Source: Phalacrocorax aristotelis
Taxonomy: Eukaryota > Chordata > Aves > Suliformes > Phalacrocoracidae
Assembly: GCF_949628215.1 (NCBI RefSeq)
Contig: NC_134283.1
Span: 25,212,975-25,276,974, forward strand
DNA length: 64,000 bases
Direction: 5' to 3'
Below are positions 36,892-50,098 of this stretch, piece after piece. A model generated the notes under the pieces. It did no database searches. It saw only the letters and a list, made by a program, of their open reading frames with translations, and had not been told where the DNA came from. How positions within the stretch are numbered: the stretch's first letter is position 1; every line of letters begins with the position of its first letter. A program made the translations under genes and the position numbers.

Positions 36892-39889
36892 GGTTTTCAT
36901 TTTTTGTATATATACAATATTCAGCTGTTCCTACACTTCCATTTACAGCAATGACTTCGAGGTTCTAAAAGACTGAGTAAAGCAATAACACGTTCTGTGT
37001 TTGAACAAGTAAGATTTAGTGGTAAAAACTGGCCGTGGCCCTATAACCTCCAGGGTGTTTCTTATGAAGATGCATATGTTTGAAAATACTACAAGACAAC
37101 TTGCTCTTGTATTTTCCAAACATAAAATAACCCATGAACTGCTATAATGAAAGTTACAGCGTAAAGAAGAGAAAGTGAGCCATACAAACAGTAAGTCAGT
37201 GCTTAGGAAACTGAAAGACAGAAGTCATACGTGTTGTGCTGACACCTCATGAGGGGTTGGAAAGTCTCTGCCTCTGCATTTGCCAGCTGGAGGGCTGATC
37301 CCCTGAGGGTGGGCAGAGCCTCTGGTTCTCCTGGAGGGTGTCTGTTCCCTGACTACAGTGAAGCCTTTTGGATTTTACTTTGTAGTGGCACTGAGGAGCT
37401 CTTCCACAGGAGAGAGATTCAGAGACTTTCACTGAACTGCAGCTTGCTCAGGGGGAACCAACAATCCTAAAGAGTAGCCATGAGGCTTAAAGGTCACTCT
37501 GCTAAAAAGGACACCTGGGGACATCCTCATCTTCAATAAAGTGGGACCATGGGAAAGCTTGCCCTTCTTGCTAGATCTAAGGTAAAGATTCATAAGGGCA
37601 TAATCACCCTTAAATGAGAGCAGGGAACTGGGGTTCTGGGAATTTGCATCTTTTCCCCTATGTTGTGTTAGGAGAAACAAAATGCTGAATAGACTCCAGT
37701 TATAAAGTCAGGGAGCCCCAGAGTTTCTCCAGATCAGAGAAGGCACAGGCAGAAAACTTACATGGTAAAATTTGCTAATTTTTCTCACACTTTCTCCTAT
37801 GAAGTCAATAAGATGGTATGTTTCATCAACTCCATTTAAAAAAGTGATGATAAGTAAAAAGTGTTATTCATTTTGGAATAGTAACCCCATAGGATAGGAG
37901 CCAAAGGCAGCAGATGGATTTTGGATGGTGTTCAACAGGGCTGGCCAGGGACGAGAATTGGGAACCATGGCATTACTGAAAAGCAAACATTCCTAGTCCT
38001 GGCTCCCACTAAGTTTGGAGCTGTGTGAGAGCTAGACACCCTTGCCTCACGTGGAGGCAAGGTAGTATCTTGCCACTGACGAGCAGCAGCTCAAAACTTC
38101 TGAGCAGATCTAATTCCTGTAGAGTTTTTGCTGGCAAATAAACTCACTTTTGGAAAAGTTTTGGAAAATAAAGGCTAGCACACCACCCTGGATGGGTTGC
38201 TGACCCCTGATGTCCAGTATTATTCTTGCCAGTTCAATTCCTCCTGGGGATGAAACACCGTAACTTATCCAAACCCCTGTGTTCTTTGCAGAGCCAGAGG
38301 AGATTTAAATAGCATTTCAGCAAATTCAAAACTGCATGGATTGATTTTGTACCACAGCTGTAATTTCCTTCTCCCTTTTCAAATGACATGACAACATGAA
38401 GGTTCAGAAATATTTTCTGTAAGTCAGAATAAATTACACAGTGCTAGCAGAACAGCAGAAAGGCACATTTTTGAGGGCTAAATCATTGCAGCTGGGATGC
38501 TGCAGAATGCTGAATCTACTTTTTTTATCCAGAGAGAGAGAGAGGAAGAAGAACCAGTCATAGAGCTCCTGTCTGCTTTCACTGTAACTAGCCATGCTCT
38601 TGCCAACTTACTGAAGGTGTTCCAATCTCTCCTCAATACCCACATTCGTCTCTGGCAACAACAGACTCCACCATCAGAAATGTTCATTTAGAAGCAGTGA
38701 TCAAACAAATTAAGACCAAAAATGAATCTGACATCCAAATCTTCAATTTCTACCCCAACTTTAAAACGCCAGACATCCCGCAGGCTCTTCAGGCTTGAAT
38801 CAAAGCCTGGTGATGTCAGTTAGAAGTACTTCAGAAGCCAGGATGCATCTCAAAATATTTCTAAGGACACGCCTCCTCCACACCTTCATGTGGAATAGAT
38901 ACACTTCAGCCCACAGAGTTCTGCCTGATATAATACTGTCTTGGTGTTTTCAAATGGTGGCTGGTAACTCCAAAAGAGCTGATACAGCCTTAACAGTCGG
39001 CACGTTTCCCCACAGGATGAGAGGGAAGAAGGGGGAGAATCACCCTTTCAATAAAAGATCGATTACCTTCTGTTTCTAACAGCCCGCGTTCTCCAAGGAT
39101 AATACTTGACACATCCTGCTGACCAGAACAGATTTCACCTGACCCAAATCTGGAGCAGCATATATAGTGCAGGGGCTTTTTGGTTGTTGTTGGGTTTTGG
39201 TATTGGAAAGGGGTTTCTTAAATTAGAGCATTGAAGACTCATTTAGAGGAACATTTTTAACTTTATCTTTCAGCAGGACTTGCTTACTGAAACACTCTTT
39301 AGAGCAAGGAAAAACCTCGTAAGAATAGACCTTAACTGCCTCAGGACTTGGTGCAGTGATTTCCCATTAAAAAAGGCATTTCTTCATATGCGTTTGACTT
39401 CAAAACTTCTAAAAATTCAGGTCTGTATCAAAATTTGGGGATCAACATTTGTGGGGTACACAAGGAGTGCATACAAAACAAGAAGAAAGGGAGTTTTATT
39501 CCAGTGTTTAATTAAATAGAACTCACTTTTCACGTGTCACTAAAATAGAAAAACCAAAACTGTCTCCATACTGGAGACAGCCCACTCATGGCAGCTTAGA
39601 AGTGACACAGCTATCACACACCATAAACAGTTACTTGCTAAATAAACAAACCAGTAGGCTAAAGTAGTGCAGGCAACAGAACCTGAACCAACAATGCTGA
39701 CACAACTCCTCCTTTTGCCCACCTACCAAGACTTTCCTCTGGTATCTAATCAGGTTTTTCCCTCAGCTGATCACATTTTCATCCTGATTAATCTTTTCAA
39801 GCCAGGTGGTGCTTGCCCAAGACAGCACTTCTCCCACTGTCCACCTGCACCATCCCTAGCTGTGCCCTGTGCTGCACTTACCACAGACC
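36892..39889. other. Intergenic DNA between provirus and TTC1 CpG island
   Basis: I see no supported gene, RNA or repeat family here. Reading frames are short and lack motifs. The sequence is AT-rich until about 39.85 kb, where CpG density rises sharply. Confidence 0.55.
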
Positions 39890-40780
39890 CCCCCCCCACC
39901 CCTAAACTGCTTCCTGGCGAGCCAGAGCTGCGCCCCTAGGGCGCATGGGGAGAACTGGAGCAGGGCTCCACTGCCCCAGGGCCTTCCCTTCGCTCTCCTT
40001 GCACCTGGTCGCTCGAGCAGCGCCTGGGGCAGCAGCCCCAGCCTCCCAGCACCCTCGGAGCTACCCCGCCCAGGTAACACGAGCCTGCCCCAAAGCTACC
40101 ACAGGGGCAACGTCTGACCTTGCACTGAGCCCAAATAGCCACAAGAGACCCGCTTCCAGGCGTGCGGAAGGGCTGTGCAAGTGGCCCACGCACACGTGAG
40201 GGCACCCTCGCGGGGACAGAGGCCAAAGCACCTCCCGCTCTCCCTCCCCAGCACCCCGCCCCGCCCCGCGCCCTCGCGAGACTGCAACTCCCGTCGGCCC
40301 GCGCGCGGCCTCCCCCAATTGGCTGTGGGCGGCAGGAAGCGGCTGCGGGGTGAGGGGCAGCGGCCGGCGGGGCCGCTCTGGGCTGGTGGGGAGACGACGG
40401 TGGCGGCGGCGGTGGTGTTGTTTTGGGGCGTCCGGCCCCTTATCTCGGGGGCGGGATAGGGCTGCGCTGTCAGAGCCGAGAACGGCCGCCTGGGGCCTGG
40501 CTGGGCCCGGCCCGGGCCGGGGGTGACGGGGCTCAGGGGGAGCGCGGTGCGAGCGGGGCCCGGGGGGCGGCGGGCTAGCCGGCCGGCAGGGGCCGGAGTG
40601 GGCGAGGGGTGCCCGGGCCTGCGGGCACACGAGTGTACGTGGCTCCAGTCCCGCTGCGCAGGGCATGTTGCAGCCGCTTGGTGCCGTGCCCCGCAGGCCG
40701 TGGGAGCGGGAGCTTGTGGGCTGACTCGTTTATGGGAACAGTGCGCTGGGCCCACGTCCCGGGGTAGCCTGTAGAAGCAG
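39890..40780. promoter_or_regulatory. TTC1: CpG island covering the TTC1 promoter and first exon
   Basis: GC content and CpG frequency jump here and fall again after about 40780, in contrast with the AT-rich surroundings. It lies just upstream of the TTC1 start codon, so it should hold the housekeeping promoter and the non-coding first exon. The first-exon donor cannot be fixed without a transcript. Long frames on both strands here are by-products of high GC and few stops. Confidence 0.85.
40254..40322 (+). promoter_or_regulatory. TTC1: Core promoter motif cluster of TTC1
   Basis: Within 70 bp there are tandem GC boxes (40254-40269), a near-complete TCTCGCGAGA element (CTCGCGAGA, 40273-40281), an overlapping ZNF143/Staf-like box ACTGCAACTCCCG (40281-40293, one mismatch to ACTACAACTCCC) and a CCAATTGG box (40315-40322). 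No TATA box is seen. This combination is typical of housekeeping promoters with dispersed starts. The motif matches are by eye. Confidence 0.6.
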
Positions 40781-40965
40781 CATGTTTGAGTTGCTTTCTC
40801 TGCTTTTCCCCCATCCCCGTGAGGTGTAATAGTTTCCCTCAGGTGATGCCAGGAGTACTTTTAAGTACTCTAGAGATTCGTTTGCTGACAAGGCATTTAT
40901 ATCATACTTATCGAGGGTTGTTTCCTTCTCATTTCTAAAAAACTAACCCCTCCAAGGAGTCCAAC

Positions 40966-41289
40966 ATGGAAGAGTTTAAAGAAGCAAGTCCACCTGAAGA
41001 ATTACTTGGTCACTTAAAGCTCTCTGATCAGAAGTCTTTGGAGACTGGCCCCAAAGATGCACAGAATCCCAAAACCACTGAGAGTGGACGTGCACCATCT
41101 TCAGCCAAAGATCCCACAACAGCAGATGAGTGTTTCCATGACTGTCATGACTCCTTTGAGGCAAAAGAGCCTGTGCTGGATGATGAAGGGAATTTACAGA
41201 ATTATGAGAATAGCTCAAGGAGGCAGACAGAACTGGATGAAGAATATTTACTAGAACTAGAAAAAGATATGCCAGAGGAAGAAAAACAG
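40966..41289 (+). CDS. TTC1: TTC1 first coding exon (N-terminal acidic region)
   Basis: Start of tetratricopeptide repeat protein 1, a cytosolic TPR adaptor reported in mammals to bind HSP90 and Ras/G-alpha proteins. The ATG at 40966 has a good context (CCAACATGG). A candidate acceptor AG at 40955-40956 would place it near the start of exon 2. The 108 codons form a low-complexity acidic leader before the TPRs. They contain ECFHDCHDSFE and ELDEEYLLELEKDMPEEEKQ, which are recognisable in vertebrate TTC1; the rest is poorly conserved. The exon ends in phase 0 at 41289 with donor GTAATC. Confidence 0.93.
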
Positions 41290-43435
41290 GTAATCCAATG
41301 TTGAATGTAAAAAGATACATTTTCAGTGCCGAGTTTCTGAATGGTCTGTGGCTGTCATGATAATGGGTATTTAAAACTCTCTTAATGTGTCTCGTTTTAC
41401 TATTCTTAATTTCTCCTTTTAGGTAACAAATATTTTTGTTAGCTTTCCTTGATGATCACATTCCATTGCAGATTTTTGTGTGCCTTCACCACTGTGTAAA
41501 ATTACTGTGGCTCAGATTATAAGAAACAAAAATCTCCCTTTTTCTTGTTATTTAGTTGTATGGATTCATTGTTTCCACCTGATTAGCTGCAAGGTGCTTT
41601 TCCAAAACTCGGGGCACATTTCATGTCTGAAAGGCTAGCTTATGTAATACGACTAATTGGGATTACATTTGAAAGTATCCCTATAGATTAGATGTGTGGT
41701 TTTGTTTACTTTCAGTGTGGTTACATTGGACAAAATGTTTGAGTAACAAACTGGATAATATTGGAGGGAGTAACAAAAAGGTCTTCGGGGAAGTCCAACA
41801 GCGTCTGTAACAGTGTTTACTCCCTTGTAAATCTGTGTGAACCAGGTTTTTTTGATACTCGGTGTCATGTGACAGCAGTTAGTTTTCAGGGTTCTGGCAT
41901 ATTGTTGTCATCAAGTAGTTAAAAAAAAAAGATAGAACTTTGTTTTTTTCTAATTTTGAGAAAACTTGTTAGATCACTTTCAGGATTAGACTCTGTTCAT
42001 TTAAGTCATACAGTGATTTCTACTGGTAATTATATTCTCATAGCAAATGGTGGAAGGCTTTCTAGTGATTTCTGGATCCCCCCAATTTTTTTCAACTTTA
42101 CTTAGTAGCTTATGGGGAAGTAAAGATATTAAACTATGTGTCCCAATGCACAACTCTTGTAATTTTTTGTTGTTGTTGATTTGAACACTCTATTTTTGAA
42201 AAGTTATATAGCTCAGCCTCTTAAACAGATCATGTTTCAAAGAACTGATCCAGCCTTTTAAAATCTGATTAAATTATCCAAACGAATACTTACTTGTACT
42301 GAAAATTGTGATGAAAAGTTCTATGGTATTCTTTGGCAGTTGGGGGACAGATGTGAAGGGAAGACTTCAGCAAACTTTATTTTGTAGTCCTATAGGCATG
42401 AATTGGATGTTATTTTAATAAAAGAAATAGAGTCCTTACTGAAAGGCTAGCTGCTTAATTTGGATCATGGGTAACATTGAGTAACTGATTACAGAGAGAA
42501 AGGGAGAGAGCAGAGTAAGGAATGGCAGCTGACAAGAGAAAGTAGGCAGCATCGTGGGAAAGCATTTCTTCATAAGGGAAGATAGTGTATTGCATAGCTG
42601 TATAGCTTTTATTCTGGAAACTCCCAAATCAACAGGAGCAGTAGAAAAAATTACTACTGTAGTAGATAAGTACTCTAAAGTGAGGCACTTGATGAAAAAG
42701 AAGAGATGAAGGATCAAATTTATTTTTTTTAAAAGTACTTAAAATATTATTAATGTTTCAGTGACTTGATAGGGGCTTATTTCTCTTTTACACAGGCAGG
42801 CTGATCTTTTCTAATTCAGCTGATCTGGTAAAGCTGGGCCATGCTTTCTTAACTGTTGGCTAGCCCTGTCTGTGTTGTTCAAGTAAATAAATGCTGGCTA
42901 TACATTTCCCAAAAATATTGGAAGAAGGGAGGGACTTGGCAGTAACTTGCCTGTGCCATGGTCTTAATGCCAGCTGCTGTAAATGGAGGATGAGGGGCAG
43001 AAACATGCAGAGCTAAGGTGCCAGAGGCAACCAAACATCCTTATTGGTAGTTACAAACCAGTATAGAGAAATTTAATCAAGTTGTGGCTCAAATAGTTCC
43101 CTTGCTGGTAGGGTGGGATTTCTGACCAAAATATATCAGTGAAGCCAAAAAGGTAGTTTTTCATCTTTACTACAGATGTCATGTTAAGGTAGATGTTCCA
43201 CTTCCCTGCTCATCTCATTATTGCCTTTCTACCTCAAGGAACATGGAACATAATCTCCTTGAAGTAGGAATGAGACTAAAGGTAACATTTGTTTGCTGCT
43301 TCACCTTGTGGAAATCACTTCATCTCTCTCTCTGTGTCTCTCAGTTTTGACATTTGTAAAATGGCATAACAATGCTTACCAGTTGTAATACTTTGAGATC
43401 TAATAAGGAATAATGTGGGTGAGGGGGAGTCTCAA

Positions 43436-43930
43436 GAGGTTATTTGGTGCATCCTTTGTCCCAAAAGGGCCTCTGGAGAGGTCATCTAGTCCAAAGCCCT
43501 GCTCAAAGTTACATAGAACAGATCAGCCTGCCCAGAGCCACAAAAAGTCTTGGAGCATGGAGATCGCACAGCCTCTCTGGGCCCCGTTAGAGTGTTTAGT
43601 TACCCTCATGGTGGAAAGTTTTTTCCTCATGTTTAATTAGAATCTCCTTTGCACCTGTGACTGCTGGCTCTTCTGCATACCTTCAGGAAGAGTCTATCTA
43701 CATTTTCTCTGGTAATGAGGTCTCCCCTGAGCCACCTTTCTCTAAGGCTGAACAAACTCTGTTTGCTTAGGACATGGTCTTCAGGGTTCTGAGTGTCTTG
43801 GGGGCCCTCTGCTGGACTCCCTCTGGGGAGTCGATGTCTGGTTTGAGTTTTGGGTTTTTTTGGTACGGAGGGGATGCTGAAACTGGGCACTTTCCAAATG
43901 CATTCTCTCAGGTGCTGAACAGAGGGCAAT
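43436..43930 (-). mobile_element. CR1 LINE fragment, antisense
   Basis: On the - strand this is the CR1 3' end. In + strand order the marks are 'gaggtcatctagtccaaagc', 'cacagcctctctgggcc', 'ttaccctcatggtggaaagt', 'ttttcctcatgtttaattag' and 'ggccctctgctggactccct'. It is moderately diverged and lies within the large TTC1 intron. Confidence 0.8.
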
Positions 43931-46900
43931 AATCACTTCCCTTGACCTACTTGCTACACAGAAAAAACATTTTCATGGTGCCCTTGTGTCTTTCCCAGCT
44001 TAGACAAAACAGTTCCTTTTTTCTACTTGTTTTTATTGCTTGTGCACCAAGGAACATTGTCATCATGAGTCATGATGAGGCTTCTGCAGCAGCCTATAAC
44101 TTGAAGGCAGCTTGAGAGTTTCATAGATGAAGTGCTAAAAGCTGGGGGAAAATTATGTCGTAGAATTAAACTCTGGAAAGAGCAGCAGGTCTGGAAATTG
44201 GGTGTCTTAGTTTTTGCGCTGCTCTTGCTTCTGTTGTAATGTTAGGTAATAATTGAATTTTGTGCATCCATTTGTGCCTTCTGAAAAGTGAGCAAAAGAA
44301 TCATGAATGTTGACTATTTGCATTCAGCTTTGTGGAACTCCACTAAAAGGTACAATGGAGTACAAAATAATCACTGTTTAAAGCTGGAAAGATTTCCTTA
44401 GAGAAAGTATGGAGGCAGCTGCAGTTATCTTTGTGTTGGTTTATTTCCAGTGGTATTGGGTAATTATGCCTTTCAGCTTGGTTTATGATTATACCTCATG
44501 GAACAGTGGGATTGTATCTCTTAGTACTGTCGTAAATATTAGATGGGCAATACCTGTATCGTGAGCTTTGTTTATGTTCCATAGAGAGCTTTCTGAGTGG
44601 ATTATAGAATAGTTGTTAAAATATAGCTATTTTTTTCTCTAACAAAATAATGTTGGCATCTCTTATAAGCAAAGCTTGAGAAATCCAGAAACTAGAGATG
44701 AATTAGAGGCTTACAGCAGTTGTTATAACTCTTGAAGTAGCTTATTTGCATGATCTTACCCTGCATCACCTTACATTCTCTGTGTAGTAAAACCATGGGC
44801 ATGGGTCACTTCTGAATTGCTACTGCAACTTTCCTCTAAGCATTTGGAACTGATGGCTACAAACTTTATTTTAATTTTTAAAGTTAAATGTTCTATATAC
44901 TTTGATTATGAAAAGAATCTATTATGTGATGCAGCTTTAAGAGAAAAAAAAAAATAGTCTGAAAACAGCTGCTGTACATCCATTTATTCAGAGTTTTCCA
45001 AACACTTTAAACCTCCTTCCAGTTACTCAGAAGGTCATTTTTAAGAAGGGCAACATGATGATTTTTTTTTGCTGCTGGAGAAAATGAGGCAGAAATATTC
45101 AGAACGTGTTTATTTGGCTGCGTAGGTTGTGCCCAGACACTCAGCAGCAAGTGCTGTGTTTGCTACTTCGGCAGTCCTTGATCAGTTATTCTCAGCCCCC
45201 TGCTGCCTCCTTCATTGTGCTGGCACACCTCTGTGTGTGAATGTGCAGTGAACCAATTAGGGGGAAGATTTCAGACGAAAAATAATGCTGTATTTTTAGA
45301 TCAAGGGCAGTGCTGGTAAAAGTAGACATCAAATGGCAGCCTTGTGATGACGTACAGGGGTAGATGGATTTTCTTCAATTAGACTACTTGCCTAAATAAG
45401 AAAAACTTCCCATGAACTGTGATTGTGGCACCAACTGTAAACTCTGTACTCAAGTCATAAGGAGAGACGGATGTTAGCCCTGCTCAAATAAAATTTATGG
45501 AGCTACACCTTAATAGTTCTGGGGTTTTCTTTTAAACTAAGCCCATTGTTATGTTTTAGCAGCTTTTTTTTTTTTTTTTGAGTGATGTTCTCCAATAACT
45601 AGGCTGTAGAAAAGAGAATCTCTGATTTATTCTGGAAATGCAGAGACAGACTCTAGACCTTGCTCTGTGTATTTACGCGTATCCTATGTGCCAGCTTTCA
45701 TGGTAGCAGGTCTGAGCAGACATTCTCACCCCCACAGAAGCTGCTGCAGAGATCAAAGTGAAGAAGCAAGTGGTTGTGTATTTTGTCTCGGGTATATTTC
45801 CAGAGCCCCAAACAGTGAGATTTCTAATTTTAAGCAACAGGAATTACTTCCAGTACTGATACCGTAAGAAGTCATCTCTGCACAATGAATTAAAATAAGA
45901 ACTTGACAGTATATTAAGACACAAACCTGCAAGAAGTATTCTTAAAACAGCTGTAGCATATAGCCTGGACTTGCATCTCTGAACTTTTCAAGAATTACGC
46001 AGCCTAAAACAAAATTCACTTTATAAGATGTTTGTTGTTTCAAAAGCATGCTGATTGCTGCCTCAGCAGAGGCACTAAGCAGTAAATTGCTTTTGATGCA
46101 TTACAAACAGATTTTTCTGGTTAGTTGTCACTGACAGTGATGGCTTTGACGTTGGTCTAGTCTGCAGAATTAATCAGAAGACACCCAACAGCTGTTACAC
46201 GGTAATTGTTTCGGTCTGACCCAGTCCTCTTCTGGAGGGACACCCATTAATTACGAGTTTATCCAGCAGCAAGATTCTGAATCCCTCATGCTCTTCCATC
46301 ATGACAGATGTTGTCTTGTTCTATGGGCCTTGTCTGGCAAGGACTTAAGCACCTGGCCTAGTAAGCCCTTATTTTGGATATAGAACACTCCCTTCTAGCT
46401 GCTGTAAGGACCCAGAATAAATATTTAATATTCCTCAAAAGCATTTCCCTTCTTTGGGCTGTTGCATGTGCAACAGCTGGCTGTGATCATGCTCAACTTC
46501 TATTTTAACAATATTTCCTATTTTAACAATAGGAAATGTGTCGGCAAGACAGGGACCACAGCTCTGGTGGAGGAGATTCTTGATTAGTGTTTTGTTAGCA
46601 ACTCTGTAAGAATTAAGTGAAACTGATCATTGAGAAATAGTATTTTTGAGTCATAGTGAGATTTTTTCATTTCTGGGCTAAACAGTACAGCTTCTTTTTT
46701 TCTTAATTTTTAAATTTTTTGTTCCCTGTTTTCTCCAGAAGTTCTAGGATGTGTTAGAAAACATTGTCTTAATGAAGATATTTCCTTTAAGCTGCTCCCC
46801 CCCTCACCCCTCCTTCCCCATGCTTCAGGTTGATCCCATTGTTCTTTCATAAATTACAGTTTCTGTATAGAATTTGCTTTTCCAGGGGCTGTAGAACACA

Positions 46901-49738
46901 TCTGGGATTTTTCTGAGATGGCTTCTCAGGTGTGATCATTAATTTTAGCATTTGGTGTTTTCCTGGTTCCGTCTGTCTGATATAGTATAATAACCTTGCT
47001 AAAGTTGCTGCTCTTCCTATAGTATTTACAGGATAAAAGCTAAGGTACAAATTGGAAGATAGGGTACAACAAAGCAAGTAATGTTTTGGAGCAGTCCTCA
47101 GGTGTTGATCACTTGCAGATGGTCTTGAACTTTTTCGAAAAAGAATTATGTGCTTGGACAAAAAAAAACCCAGATTATTAGTACATGAGACAATCCAACT
47201 GACTGCACAGCAGTACAACTTCTTACTGACAAATACCAATAAGGAATATATCTTTTGTTAATAGTTCTCATCAGTGTTCAAAATTACTTTGTATGGCAAT
47301 AAAACTTGCAAGACAGTAGAGTTTTGAAGGTGGTACAGTGCAATCTTGTGAAATATAATAAACGGTGATCCCCCTTAGTCAAATGACCTACTTTAATAGC
47401 CTGAATCCTGTGTACCGTACAGCACCAATACTGAATACGCTATTGTTTTGGTCAACTTGGAGAACAAGATGGATTGCTAGACTAAAACTGCCTTGTCTTA
47501 TGGCTTGCAAAATAGAACAAAACATCCTGTTTTATTTTCTGAGTTAATCAAAGCTTGGAGAAGGATGTTTGAAAAGTATTTTGTATCTGCTAGAGTAATT
47601 AATTCCAAGTGCTGGTGAGAACAACCTGGATAAAATCTGGAGTTATAATCTCCCTGTGTGATTTGTAGGTCTTTGAGTTACATTTTTAAACTTAAAGTCT
47701 TTTGCTGGATGGCAATTCAATAGAGTGAAAAAGTACACCTTCATCTATCTTCCAGTGCTGCTTTCTGATTTTACTCTTTACTCATTTTTGCATTTCTCTG
47801 GAAGATGCTGATGCTGTCAAATTGAGACCTTTTCGATTTACTGTGGTGATGGATTAAGTGGACAACTCCTCTTCCCTGCCTGAGGCTCTGGCCTCTGGAA
47901 CAGGAGCGGCTGAATGGCATGTATTGTCACTCAGGAATAGTCACAGTTAGTCTGGCACGGTAACTGACACTGTCAAGAATGGATGTGACCTATTGTCTCT
48001 GGGAGTGCTGCTCACAATTTCAGGAGTAGGTGGTGATTTGGCAGTAGGAAGACTAATGGGTTTTTGCCACCCAGTTACAGTGAGCAGAGATTGGCCAGAG
48101 TCTGGCAATGCTTATTACTCTGCCTTTTGAGGGTAGAGGGCAGATTTGGCACAGTGTTCAAGTGACAACTCTAGCGAGATTTGGAAAAAGATTTTTTTGA
48201 GTGACTACAGCCTTAAATTGAAATTCAAATTGTTGAATGCATGACACAGCAATAGCTTCACAAAACTGCAGGGGGAAGCAGATGACTACTAATGGGTGAC
48301 TTAGAAATAGAATTGGTATCTGAAGCTGAAAAAATATATTCCTTATCTGTTAAAATTCCCAGCGATTGTGCACCCTTTGAAGCCCAGTAATTTTAAATTG
48401 ACTCCTATCTGGTGAACTTACAAAAGGGTACATGATATGCAGATGTGCATTGTCACACTATAAATAGCCTTATGGAGAAGAGAGTATGCATTTGCTGCTC
48501 ATGACAAAACTGGAGCCAAGAACAGTTCCCTAGCAAAGTTAAATCAATTGATCAAATCAAATGCATAGAAACAGCCAGAGGAAGCATAGTTGGAAGCAGT
48601 ACAAGCTGAGGGTGTTTGCCCTTCAGCTCTCACCAGCTATATTTAAGGATTTCACTTCCAGTGCTTTTATTATATCGGTTACTTCCAAAACAAACAGAAA
48701 AAATGCGTAGGTTGCTTTCTTCTCTAATACTAGAATAATGCTTTAATGCATTTATTTTAAACCCTGAGTTTTTTGGCAGAGTAGCTGAAGTCCAGAGACT
48801 GCTTGATGGCCTCTCTTTTGGATTGTTGTACTTCATTGTCAGAAGGCCAAGCTGTCTTTTTTCATTACTTCAGATGAGCACCTCTTGCTTGCCAGGCAGG
48901 TTTATGTTAAGATCCTAATTTCTTCAGAATACGGACAATTGTAATTCAGTATCAAAATTTGTAAAAACTTCTAATTGGATCCTTTAAGAATCATATTACA
49001 AGTTAAAATGTAGTTATTTCTTCTGGACTTTAAAAAATAATTTTTTTACTTTTTTATATCAAAAACTAATGCCTGCCACTCAGAATTTGTCATCTTGCTA
49101 AGGCTTGGTTTTTGCATATTTTATTATGATTTTGCTGACTTTGAATAACAGAAAATCACAATGGAGTGTAAGTTGGAAGTTGTGCACGATTCCAGTGTCA
49201 TATATGAGCAGTCTCAGGGAACATAGTGGGTCAAGATATCTTTTCCTTAGGTAGAACATTCTAGGAGTTTGGTCTGACCTACTTCCCTCACTGAGGAAAG
49301 GGTAGCCTGCCCTGCAGCTACTTAAATCTTTTGCTGAAAAACGAGTGGGTTGGGACACTGAAATGACATTGTGCGAAATTTGTCCCAAGGACAAGTCACT
49401 TGCAATTGTTTCATTCTGGGCTGATATGATCACAGTAAACTGATGATCAGTCAATTTGCAATTATACATAGAAGCGGGAAATGCAGCGTACTGAGTGAAG
49501 AGGTTAGGTCTTCCAACAGCGCTTTAGTTATTGGTTGTTTGTGGCTTTTTTTACCCTGAATTTTAATAGAAGATGGATTCTAACAGCATCCATCGGAGCA
49601 GTCATTTCAGGTTAAATGTAAATTCAACCAAAATAGTTGACTTTCCACTGCTTTTGTGTTAGGATTTTCTGTTAAAGAAATGTGTATATGGAGGAAAAAA
49701 ACTATTTGTTTACTTCACAAATATGTAGTGTGCTTTAA

Positions 49739-50098
49739 AGGGCAGTACATCTAGGATGTGATGTGCTAATACATATGGTTTTACATTTTGTGGGAAAGCC
49801 AGAGGAATTTGCTTTTAGGGATAGTCTGCTACTATGTATCGCTTGTGGGCTGTACTTCAGATGCCAATCCGGAATGATGCATGAGGTACCCCTCACACTT
49901 ACCTTTTTGAAAAATACTGCAAAAACTTGTACAGTTTGGAACTTCAAGGACAGTCTGAAACCCATAATACAGGGATATCTTGAAAATGTTGGTCAAGCTA
50001 TAACAGAAATCCTGGTTTTGAACCAGGACTGCATTGCTGCTTTCCAGGAAGCTGCAAAAACCATATACAGTGTTCTTAACGATATTGCCGGCTTCTGA
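49739..50098 (+). other. Unrecognised 120-codon open frame in TTC1 intron
   Basis: After a TAA at 49736-49738 the frame is open to TGA at 50096-50098. The predicted peptide has balanced, protein-like composition with an amphipathic helical C-terminal half (LKPIIQGYLENVGQAITEIL, AAFQEAAKTIYSVLNDIAGF). I do not recognise the family. There is a weak AG acceptor just before it (CTTTAAAG) and no convincing promoter. It could be a piece of a retrocopied gene, an alternative exon, or chance. No function is proposed. Confidence 0.3.

Noticed and set aside
40061..40755. Long antisense open frames (over 200 codons) in the CpG island
   Set aside because: They are Pro/Arg/Ala-rich, overlap one another in different frames and appear only where GC is high and stop codons are rare. 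No family motif is seen.
49098..49469. A 123-codon - strand frame in a TTC1 intron
   Set aside because: No motif or repeat text that I recognise, and no promoter or splice context.
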